Source: Odoribacter sp036657595
GTDB taxonomy: Bacteria; Bacteroidota; Bacteroidia; Bacteroidales; Marinifilaceae
Assembly (NCBI GenBank): GCA_036657595.1
Contig: JAVXFZ010000019.1
Span: 1 to 43,542 of the forward strand
Length of the DNA: 43,542 nt
Reading direction: 5' to 3'
Of the stretch, positions 16,533-24,071 are shown piece by piece (the stretch's first letter is position 1; every line of letters begins with the position of its first letter). A program made the position numbers and the translations under genes. The notes beneath the pieces are model-generated. The model saw only the letters and a list, made by a program, of their open reading frames with translations. It searched no databases and was not told the DNA's origin.

Positions 16533-18257
16533 ATGAAAAGGACATTTAGGACTATCGCTACTATTGTGTTAGCAGGGTTTGTTATTGCGTCTTGTTCTTC
16601 TTTGAATAAGATGAAAAAAATGGAGAAGAACATTGCCTATAAGGTAACCCCCGAAGTTTTGGAAATGAAAGGCGGACTGGTTGATGTGAAAATCGACGCA
16701 ACGATTCCTCCTAAATATTTTAATAAAAAAGCAACATTGGTGGCTACTCCGGTGTTGAAGTTCCAAAATGGTGGAGAGAAGGCTTTTGAAGCAAAAACTT
16801 TCCAAGGAGAAAAAGTACAAGGAAATAATACGGTTGTTCCGTTTAAGACAGAAAAAACTGTTTCTTACAGCGGACAGGTTCCTTTTGAAGAAGGAATGAG
16901 AATCTCCGGATTATATGTTAAATTTGTAGGAAGTCAAGGTACAAAATCGGTAGATTACGAATCTCGTAAGATCGCTGACGGTGTATTGGCAACTGCTACA
17001 TTGGTGAATAATGCTCCGGCAACTGTGATTGGTAATGATAAATTTGAGCGTATCACGAAAGAAGAGCAAGAAGCTGCTATTTTTTATTTAATTAATTCTG
17101 CTCAGATTCGTACGAAAGAGATGAACTCTGCCGATATGAAGGCAATGGAAAAATTCATCAAAGATTCAAAAGCTGCTAAAGATATGAATTTGAAAGATAT
17201 TCAGATTCAGTCATACGCTTCGCCGGATGGTCCTGTGTCTTTGAATGAAAAATTGTCAAAAAATCGTGAAGGTGCTGCTGATAAGTTTGTAAAAGACAAT
17301 ATGAAGAAAAATAAGGTGGATGAGTATAAAAATCTGGATTTCTTCAAACAATATGTGGTAGCTGAAGACTGGGATGGCTTTAAGAAAGCAATGGAAGAAT
17401 CTAATATCCGCGATAAAGAATTAATTCTTCGTGTATTGGCTATGCATTCAGATCCTGAAGTGAGAGAGAGAGAAATGAAAAATATCGCTTCTGCTTATTC
17501 AGCTGTTGCCGATCAGATTCTGCCGAAATTAAGACGTTCTAAATTTGTTGTGAATGCTGAACGTATTGGTAAATCAGATGAACAAATCAAAACTTTGGCA
17601 AAATCAAATTCTTCTGAATTGAATGTGGAAGAATTATTGTATGCTGCCACTTTGTTTGACAATAATGCTGATAAATTGGCTGTTTACGAAAGTGCAATGG
17701 CTCAATTCCCGAAAGATTGGAGAGGTTTCAATGATGCCGGTATGGTGTTGTTTGAAATGGGAAAAGTTGCTCAGGCAAAAACTGATTTTGAAAAAGCTGA
17801 CGCATTATCTGCAAATAATAAGACGATTAAGAATAACTTAGGTGCTGTTGAATTGAAAAACGGCAATATTAAAGAAGCTGAAGTATTATTTGGTGCTGCT
17901 ACCGGTGTTGGTGAAGAAGTGAATTACAACAAAGGTATCATTGCTATCTTAAAGGGCGATTATAAAGCTGCTGTTGATTATTTCGGCAAATGCAATTGCG
18001 AGAATGCTGCTTTAGCAAACTTGTTAGCTGGAAATAACAGCGAGGCTGCTAAGAAATTGAATAATGAGAAAAATGAATCAGCTCTGTCTTCTTATCTGAA
18101 AGCTGTTGTTGCTGCGCGTAACAATGACAACAATGCCGTTCTTTCAAATTTGAAAGTCGCTTGTGGAAAAGACAGTGAAATGAAAAAATTGGCTGCTACC
18201 GATATGGAGTTTGCTAAATTATTTGACAATGCTGATTTTAAAGCCATTGTAAAATAA
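16533..18257 (+). CDS. TPR-containing lipoprotein with an OmpA-like segment
   Basis: The N-terminus is a lipoprotein signal with the lipobox VIASC (Cys21). Residues about 25-175 form a beta-rich region (many alternating hydrophobic residues, PVLKFQNG and YVKFVG stretches). A segment near 210-255 (IQIQSYASPDGP, then LSKNREGAADKFV) resembles the peptidoglycan-binding OmpA-like domain, but is degenerate. The C-terminal half has TPR-like helix pairs (for example WRGFNDAGMVLFEMGKVAQA). A TTG at 16521 is an alternative start, but the ATG gives a proper signal peptide. Regular codon use and a strong terminator suggest high expression. Similar proteins in Bacteroidales lack an assigned role; an envelope structural role is an inference. 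Confidence 0.75.
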   Translation: MKRTFRTIATIVLAGFVIASCSSLNKMKKMEKNIAYKVTPEVLEMKGGLVDVKIDATIPPKYFNKKATLVATPVLKFQNGGEKAFEAKTFQGEKVQGNNTVVPFKTEKTVSYSGQVPFEEGMRISGLYVKFVGSQGTKSVDYESRKIADGVLATATLVNNAPATVIGNDKFERITKEEQEAAIFYLINSAQIRTKEMNSADMKAMEKFIKDSKAAKDMNLKDIQIQSYASPDGPVSLNEKLSKNREGAADKFVKDNMKKNKVDEYKNLDFFKQYVVAEDWDGFKKAMEESNIRDKELILRVLAMHSDPEVREREMKNIASAYSAVADQILPKLRRSKFVVNAERIGKSDEQIKTLAKSNSSELNVEELLYAATLFDNNADKLAVYESAMAQFPKDWRGFNDAGMVLFEMGKVAQAKTDFEKADALSANNKTIKNNLGAVELKNGNIKEAEVLFGAATGVGEEVNYNKGIIAILKGDYKAAVDYFGKCNCENAALANLLAGNNSEAAKKLNNEKNESALSSYLKAVVAARNNDNNAVLSNLKVACGKDSEMKKLAATDMEFAKLFDNADFKAIVK

Positions 18258-18278
18258 GCTTAAGCTAAGCTAAAAGCT

Positions 18279-18314
18279 AAAAAAGGCTGTAAGTGAAAAC
18301 TTACAGCCTTTTTT
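18279..18314 (+). terminator. Strong terminator after the TPR lipoprotein gene
   Basis: A 16-bp perfect stem (18279-18294 and 18299-18314) is closed by a GAAA loop and has a run of six T at its 3' end. Confidence 0.9.
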
Positions 18315-18404
18315 GTATCAATGCTTTTTTTTATCTGAATCTTTTAACTCTTTCGAGGTCTTTCTTTTCGCTTTTCTTTAACATATATTCCCTTTAGGTT
18401 GTCT

Positions 18405-18412
18405 TATATTTG
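18405..18412 (+). promoter_or_regulatory. Candidate -7 box upstream of the TlpA-like lipoprotein gene
   Basis: TATATTTG is a full TAnnTTTG match about 48 bases before the ATG at 18460. The -33 element is not clear. Confidence 0.4.
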
Positions 18413-18459
18413 TTCAATAGAGAGAAGTTGCCGGATCATTGCGCAAAATAAACGGAAAA

Positions 18460-19794
18460 ATGGGAAAAATAATTGTTTTAATTATATCAATGGTGGGTTT
18501 GTTCGCTTGTTCCCGTAATAATATGGTGCAAATTAGCGGGCGAATAGAAAATGGAGATTCTATTGTTAATATTTGGGTAGAAGATAGTATTTATACTTTT
18601 TCTTTGGATGAAAATGATTTTTTCTCCGGACGGATTCAAATGGAACATAGCGGATATGCGACCTTGTTGGATAATTCATTGAATTTGTATTTGAATCCCG
18701 GAGAAGATTTGGAAATTTATGTCAATGCACTTAATTTTTCAGGTTCCCTGTATTTTCGAGGCAGTCTTGGAGGAATAAACAGTTATTTGAAGGAGCAGGA
18801 AGTGGCTGTTTTTTTCGATAAAGATTATTATGCTTTGGAAGAAGGGGATTTTGTAGCGAAGATGAAGGCATTGATTGATGAAAAAACAAAATTGTTGGAA
18901 GCAAAGAATTTTGACGAATCGTTTACGGCATTGGAAAAAGAGCGTATCCGATATTCCGTGGCGGAAAGGGTGTCTTTTTATCCTATTTATCGGAAAAGGA
19001 TGCATCCCGATCAAGATTATCGACAGGGAGCTGTTTTTTCGGATTTTCTCTCTTCTTTTTCATTGAATAATGAAGCTTTGCTAAATACGAAGGATTATCG
19101 TACTTTTTTACTCAATTATGTCTATTTACAGGGAAGTCGTGGAAATGGAACAGGGGAAAATTATTCCGATGGTATTGCCGATTATATTTTATCGACGGTA
19201 AGTAATCCTATTATTAAGAATTTTTTATTAACAGAGATTGTTTATCGGCATATATGGGAAAATAATGGATTGAATGGAGCGAGATATTTATTGTCTGTAT
19301 TTCATAAAGAATGTACCGATCAGAGTAAAATCGCTTATATGGATGAGGTTGTGAAGATGTGGGAAAAAATTTTGCCGGGAAGTCAAGCGCCGGACTTTGT
19401 TGTGACTGATTCCAATGAACGAGTTATTTCTTTGAAAGAATATAAGGGATCTTATCTTTATATCGCAGTGTGGGCAACGTGGTGTGTGCCTTGTAAAGCA
19501 GAGTTACCTTACTTGGATCTTTTGCAAAAAGAGTATTATGGAAAAAATATTAAATTTCTAACGGTGGCAATTGATGAGGCTACCAATAAAAATCATTGGC
19601 GTGAGTTTTTGAAAAATAATCCACATACCGGAATTCATTCTTTTGTAGATAGTAAAGGGAAATTCAGTGAGGATTATATGATCATTAGTGTGCCACGTTT
19701 CATTTTGATTGCTCCTGATGGAACAATTATGAATTCTAATGCACCTCGTCCTTCCGGACAAATTAGGCAATTATTGGAAACATTGGATATTTAA
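18460..19794 (+). CDS. TlpA-like thioredoxin-fold lipoprotein with N-terminal DUF4369-type domain
   Basis: The protein starts with a lipoprotein signal peptide (LFAC, Cys17), so it faces the periplasm. A beta-rich DUF4369-like domain (about 20-115) and a helical middle precede a C-terminal thioredoxin domain at about 310-440. The redox motif WCVPC has Cys342 and Cys345, and a cis-proline follows in SVPRF. TlpA/ResA-type proteins reduce disulfides in the periplasm, for example during cytochrome c maturation or for stress repair. In Bacteroidales, proteins of this type are numerous and their partners mostly unknown. A TTG at 18439 is an alternative start, but the ATG gives the better signal. 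The next gene encodes a shorter DUF4369 protein. Confidence 0.85.
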   Translation: MGKIIVLIISMVGLFACSRNNMVQISGRIENGDSIVNIWVEDSIYTFSLDENDFFSGRIQMEHSGYATLLDNSLNLYLNPGEDLEIYVNALNFSGSLYFRGSLGGINSYLKEQEVAVFFDKDYYALEEGDFVAKMKALIDEKTKLLEAKNFDESFTALEKERIRYSVAERVSFYPIYRKRMHPDQDYRQGAVFSDFLSSFSLNNEALLNTKDYRTFLLNYVYLQGSRGNGTGENYSDGIADYILSTVSNPIIKNFLLTEIVYRHIWENNGLNGARYLLSVFHKECTDQSKIAYMDEVVKMWEKILPGSQAPDFVVTDSNERVISLKEYKGSYLYIAVWATWCVPCKAELPYLDLLQKEYYGKNIKFLTVAIDEATNKNHWREFLKNNPHTGIHSFVDSKGKFSEDYMIISVPRFILIAPDGTIMNSNAPRPSGQIRQLLETLDI

Positions 19795-19938
19795 AAATAA
19801 AGAGTATCGGCTTGTAATCGTTGCGTTTATATCAGTGGTATAAAGCATTAAAATAGCATAATGATCATCTAAGGAAAGAAATAAAAAGTAAGATTTATTT
19901 TTTCAATTGTTAATGTGGAAACAAATACTGTTTTTTTC

Positions 19939-19967
19939 TTTGATATTTTAGTTTTTTTATATCTTTG
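19939..19967 (+). promoter_or_regulatory. Promoter of the DUF4369-like lipoprotein gene
   Basis: TTTG at 19939-19942 and TATCTTTG at 19960-19967 are both full matches to the Bacteroidota -33 and -7 boxes. The spacer is 17 bases, slightly short. The leader would be about 33 bases. Confidence 0.55.
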
Positions 19968-20006
19968 TACTGAAAAGTAGGATGAAATTTACAAAAAGTA
20001 TAACAA

Positions 20007-20690
20007 ATGAAAAGGATTTATTTTTTTCTACTTGCTTTTATTGTTGTATTAGGTGCTTGTAATCCTAATACAGTAAAAGTAAGAGGTAAAGTTGTTGATT
20101 TACAGGGAACAGTGAAGCTTTTAGCAGAAATGCCGGGGCAACAAGGTATGGTTATTGTAGCTCAAGAGGAGATTACAGATGGAGAGATTAATTTAAAGAC
20201 GGATGCATTGACTATTCCGGCAAGGGTATGGGTTGATGTGGCAGGTAAGAATACTTTAGAGTTTATTTTGGATACGAAAGATCAGATTTGGATTCAAGGA
20301 AAAGCAAAATTTCCGGAGGAAATTGAAGTGAAAGGATCTGGTTTAGATATTGAATACGATAAATTAAAGAAGTTATTTAAAGAGAAATATGAAGGTCCGC
20401 TGGAACCCATAGATAAATCTATACAGAAAATTATGGATAAGCCACAGCGATCAAAAGATGATGAAGTGATGTTAGGGGTATATCAATGGCAGCGGGTGCG
20501 TTATGTGAAAGCTCGTGCTAATTATGCAAAAACGTTGATTGAGGCAAATCCTACCAGAGAGTTATCACTGTTTTTGTTGCAGGATGAATTGCGGGATAGC
20601 TTGGATCTTCAAAAAAAGCTTTTTAAGCAGATGGCAATCGAAAATAAAGAAAGTAACGTTTATAAGACTCTTGCAGGAAAATTGCAATAA
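20007..20690 (+). CDS. DUF4369-like lipoprotein without a thioredoxin domain
   Basis: The 227-residue product has a lipobox LGAC (Cys18), followed by a beta-rich domain of the type found at the N-terminus of TlpA-like proteins (VKVRGKVVDLQGTVKL, FILDTKDQIWIQG). A charged helical tail follows, with no Cys-x-x-Cys. It therefore looks like the N-terminal half of the neighbour at 18460 standing alone, possibly a paralogue that lost the thioredoxin part. It could help a redox partner or bind a ligand; nothing in the sequence decides this. It has its own promoter and two terminators, so it is a separate transcription unit. Confidence 0.7.
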   Translation: MKRIYFFLLAFIVVLGACNPNTVKVRGKVVDLQGTVKLLAEMPGQQGMVIVAQEEITDGEINLKTDALTIPARVWVDVAGKNTLEFILDTKDQIWIQGKAKFPEEIEVKGSGLDIEYDKLKKLFKEKYEGPLEPIDKSIQKIMDKPQRSKDDEVMLGVYQWQRVRYVKARANYAKTLIEANPTRELSLFLLQDELRDSLDLQKKLFKQMAIENKESNVYKTLAGKLQ

Positions 20691-20693
20691 AGG

Positions 20694-20774
20694 TAAAACC
20701 ATTAGATGGTTTTGTTTTCCCGTTTTTATTACTTAGTTGTTTTTAGGGGTACCATCCGGTACCCCTTTTATTTT
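20694..20774 (+). terminator. Two tandem terminators after the DUF4369-like gene
   Basis: The first is AAAACCAT / ATGGTTTT (20695-20702 and 20706-20713, 3-base loop). The second is the perfect AGGGGTACC / GGTACCCCT (20745-20753 and 20758-20766), followed by a T-rich run. The second is strong and isolates the kinase gene that follows. Confidence 0.85.
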
Positions 20775-20838
20775 TGATTCAATTGAATTTTGATTGTTTT
20801 ATAATAAATACTATTTTTACAGGTAATATTCCCGATGT

Positions 20839-22404
20839 ATGATAAAGAAAATAATAATCAGGATTCTGTTGGTCGTAATGCTGTCTGCTTTTACGGCAGT
20901 GGTTGTCGTGCAATGGCTGTGGATAAAATATGCGATACGGGAACGAGAGAATAAATTTACTTCACAGGTGTATGATGTACTGAACCGGGTGGTGAATCGG
21001 GTGGATGAAGTGAATTATATTAAATATTTGAGCGAGGTGAATAAGCAATTGGGGGAGATTCGGGATTATAATGATATGATTGCTTCGCAACAGGGAAATT
21101 CTTCTTCGGAATGGTATTCCAGTTATTTGTTTAATTTTCTGAATAATGATATTAGCCGTTTAAATGGTGAGCGTTCTTACCTTTCTTCTCCCGGTATTCC
21201 TTATGCACGTTCCGGTGTTGGTAAGATTGTCAATCAGGAATTTATTATGCAGACGATTCGTTCGATCGGTGTCTCTCGTAAAGATACTACCTCACGGGCT
21301 GCTTATTATGGTCGGATCAATGAGGTAATGAAAGAATTTATGCTTCGTTTGGTGAAAGAGAAAGATCCGGAGAATGTGTCGGTATGGCAACGCTTGGAGA
21401 ATATTGATTTATATAATTTACTGGTCACTTATTTCCAGGCATATAATATACATCTTCCTTTCACTTATGAGATTATGACGAAGCAGGATTTGTTGGATTA
21501 CGTGAAGGCAGGTAGGACAAAGAATCTGTATTATGTGGATCTTTTTCAACAAGATTTGGTGAAAAAAGGCTATTATTTGGGGGTTCGTTTTGAATCAGTA
21601 CAGTCCGTGTTGTTGGAAAATATGGGTTGGTTATTTCTTGCATCAGGATTCTGTATGTTTGGTTTGATGTTTGTTTTTATTATTACTATCTTTATCATTA
21701 TGCGCCAGCAGAAATTATCGGTGATAAAGAATGACTTTATTAATAATATGACACACGAGTTTAAGACTCCTATTGCGACCATTTCTTTGGCAACTTCCGC
21801 GATTACGAAAGATAAAGTGTTGAATGACAGAGAGCAAATATTGAAATTCAATGCTATGATCAGAAGTGAGAACGACCGGATGAATAAATATGTGGAACGC
21901 ATATTACAGCAAGCAAAGTTGGATAGAAGGGAGTTGCAAATGAATAAATTAGAGGTCGATTTAAATGAGATGGTCAGAGAAGCTGCCGGACATTTTATGT
22001 TGTTGGTGCAGGATGCAGGAGGAATATTAAAATGTAAACTTGAAGCGGAGCATTTTGTTCTGAAAGTGGATGAAGTACATCTAATGAATGCAGTGTGTAA
22101 TTTGGTAGATAATGCTATTAAATATTCGGGAGGGACTCCTGATATTGTGGTCTATACACAAGAGAGTGCGGAAACTTTTATTATTGGCGTGCAGGATCAC
22201 GGCATTGGAATTTCTAAAGATGCACAAAAAAAAGTGTTCAAACGTTTTTATCGTGTACCCAGCGGTAATTTGCATAATGTAAAAGGATTCGGATTGGGAT
22301 TGAGCTATGTAAAGTCGATTGTGGAATTACACGGGGGAATGATCCGTTTATCTTCTAAGAAAAATAAAGGTACCTTAGTGGAAATTATATTAAAAAAAGA
22401 ATAA
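20839..22404 (+). CDS. Membrane sensor histidine kinase, RprX-like
   Basis: This inner-membrane kinase has two membrane helices (about 8-28 and 263-288) flanking a periplasmic sensor domain of about 230 residues. The HisKA dimerisation helix contains the phosphorylated His306 in THEFKTP. The ATPase domain follows, with the N-box LVDNAIKYS, G1 box QDHGIGIS and G2 box GFGLGLSYVKS. Layout and neighbour match RprX of Bacteroides. The sensed signal is unknown; the periplasmic domain shows no cofactor motif. It lies 60 bases upstream of its response regulator and is probably co-transcribed with it. Confidence 0.93.
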   Translation: MIKKIIIRILLVVMLSAFTAVVVVQWLWIKYAIRERENKFTSQVYDVLNRVVNRVDEVNYIKYLSEVNKQLGEIRDYNDMIASQQGNSSSEWYSSYLFNFLNNDISRLNGERSYLSSPGIPYARSGVGKIVNQEFIMQTIRSIGVSRKDTTSRAAYYGRINEVMKEFMLRLVKEKDPENVSVWQRLENIDLYNLLVTYFQAYNIHLPFTYEIMTKQDLLDYVKAGRTKNLYYVDLFQQDLVKKGYYLGVRFESVQSVLLENMGWLFLASGFCMFGLMFVFIITIFIIMRQQKLSVIKNDFINNMTHEFKTPIATISLATSAITKDKVLNDREQILKFNAMIRSENDRMNKYVERILQQAKLDRRELQMNKLEVDLNEMVREAAGHFMLLVQDAGGILKCKLEAEHFVLKVDEVHLMNAVCNLVDNAIKYSGGTPDIVVYTQESAETFIIGVQDHGIGISKDAQKKVFKRFYRVPSGNLHNVKGFGLGLSYVKSIVELHGGMIRLSSKKNKGTLVEIILKKE

Positions 22405-22464
22405 CGAAGCAACGTTAAGTTTGTTTGGGCGTGAATTATGAATAAAAACTAAAAATCAGGATGT

Positions 22465-23154
22465 ATGGCACAGAAAATATTGTTAGTAGAAGATGATCCT
22501 TGCTTTGGTTCAGTTTTGAAATCCTATTTGGAATTATCTGATTATGAGGTGGTATTATGTGTGAATGGGGCGGAAGGCTTGGATGCTTTTCGAAAAGATA
22601 AATATGATATTTGTTTGTTGGATGTGATGATGCCTGAAATGGACGGCTTTACATTGGGCAAGAAAATTCGAGAAGTGGATGCTTCTGTGCCGTTCGTATA
22701 TATTACGGCTAAAAGTATGAAGGAAGATATGAAGCAGGGGTATGAGATTGGTGCTGACGATTATATCGTGAAGCCATTTGATTCAGAGGTGCTGATTCTA
22801 AAAATAAAGGCTATTCTTAGTCGGAGTAAGCACGAAGAGGTGGAGCCGAAACCTAAGTTTATCACGATTGGGGAGTATCTTTTTAATACGGAATTGCGCA
22901 TTATCGGCAAGAATGATGAACAAATAAAATTGACGCCGAAGGAAGCGAGTTTATTGGAATTGCTCTATAATTATAGGGATGGATTATTGCCTCGAGAAAA
23001 AGCTTTAACGGAAATCTGGGGGACGAATGATTATTTTACGGCACGTAGTATGGATGTGTATGTCACCAAATTGAGGAAGTATTTTAAAGACGATGACAAA
23101 ATAAGAATAGAAAACGTACACGGATCTGGTTTCCGCTTGGTCATTGAAGAATAA
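22465..23154 (+). CDS. OmpR/PhoB-type response regulator, RprY-like
   Basis: The receiver domain (about 1-120) has the acidic pocket at Glu9-Asp10-Asp11, phosphorylation site Asp53 in LLDVMMPEMDG, the switch Thr81 in YITAK and Lys103 in IVKPF. A winged-helix DNA-binding domain fills 130-229, with the RSMDVYVTKLRKYF recognition helix and GSGFRLV wing. Sequence style and gene order match RprY, which is linked to stress responses in related species (family knowledge). Together with the kinase at 20839 it forms one two-component system. The gene ends before the hairpin repeat at 23198, which could terminate it. Confidence 0.93.
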   Translation: MAQKILLVEDDPCFGSVLKSYLELSDYEVVLCVNGAEGLDAFRKDKYDICLLDVMMPEMDGFTLGKKIREVDASVPFVYITAKSMKEDMKQGYEIGADDYIVKPFDSEVLILKIKAILSRSKHEEVEPKPKFITIGEYLFNTELRIIGKNDEQIKLTPKEASLLELLYNYRDGLLPREKALTEIWGTNDYFTARSMDVYVTKLRKYFKDDDKIRIENVHGSGFRLVIEE

Positions 23155-23197
23155 GAGGTGTTGGTTGAATGTTTCGTGTTTAAGAATAGTATATAAA

Positions 23198-23282
23198 TTA
23201 ACGCTTTGTTTATTCGTTTAAGCGATTTAATAAATAAACGAATAAACAAAGCATTAACTTGTGGGAGCCCTCAACATTAAAT
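23198..23282. repeat. Large intergenic hairpin repeat, copy B (between rprY-like gene and tpx)
   Basis: Two 23-base arms (23198-23220 and 23235-23257) pair with one mismatch around a 14-base loop. A CTTGTG tail follows at 23258. The order of inner sequence, right arm and tail matches copy A at 7419-7526. It lies between two converging genes, 43 bases past the rprY-like stop and 42 past the tpx stop. It may serve as a shared terminator. Confidence 0.8.
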
Positions 23283-23299
23283 GCCTCCGTGAATAATTT

Positions 23300-23800
23300 C
23301 TATTTTAGTATTTTGAGAGCCGCTTCATAATTAGGTTCGTGAGTGATTTCAGGAACTAATTCTGTATAGATTATCTTTCCCTGTTCGTCGAGGATGATGA
23401 CGGCACGGGCCAATAACCCAGCTAAAGGTCCGTCGACTATGTCAACACCATATTCTTCTCCGAATGACAAATTTCTGAATGCAGATAATCCAGTTAGATT
23501 TTCGATACCTTCTGTTGTACAGAAGCGGGCGTGGGCAAAAGGTAGGTCTTTAGAAATGGCTAACACGATTGTATTTTTCATTTCTGATGCGATACGGTTG
23601 AAATTTCTCACGGACATAGCACATACTTTTGTGTCAAGACTTGGGAAAATATTCAATACAACTTTTTTCCCTTTGAGATCACTGAGTGAAAGTTCTTTTA
23701 AATCACTTTTAACCAGTTTAAATTCACTTGCTTGACTTCCCACTTTCGGGAATGTCCCGTTTAGATTTACTTTCGTTCCGACGAATGTTACTGTTGTCAT
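23300..23800 (-). CDS. tpx: Thiol peroxidase Tpx (atypical 2-Cys peroxiredoxin)
   Basis: Tpx reduces H2O2 and alkyl hydroperoxides using electrons from thioredoxin. The peroxidatic Cys60 lies in FPSLDTKVC and the resolving Cys94 in ARFC, the same spacing as in E. coli Tpx. The start at 23800 (MTTVTFVGTKVNLNG) gives 166 residues, the usual length and N-terminus. The frame stays open upstream to an ATG at 23890, which would add a 30-residue partly hydrophobic stretch. That would make an exported form, which is unusual but not excluded. The gene stands alone. Confidence 0.9.
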   Translation of the reverse strand: MTTVTFVGTKVNLNGTFPKVGSQASEFKLVKSDLKELSLSDLKGKKVVLNIFPSLDTKVCAMSVRNFNRIASEMKNTIVLAISKDLPFAHARFCTTEGIENLTGLSAFRNLSFGEEYGVDIVDGPLAGLLARAVIILDEQGKIIYTELVPEITHEPNYEAALKILK

Positions 23801-24071
23801 CATCATTGTTGTTATTAAAAGATTTAGTATTGTCATAAAATGTATTCTATTTCTATACGTAAATGAATTCATTTGGTATATTGTCTTCAAATTTAAATAA
23901 AGAAAATGATTTAATCAAATTGAAAATATTGATGAATAGATCGTTTTTTTTTATTTGTTTGATAAACTTATCAGCAAAATAGAATTATAATCCTTATATG
24001 TAAAAAAATATAATTTGTATATTTACCCAATAAAATAGAATACTCCTGTGTAGAAATTGAAAATATAAGCT

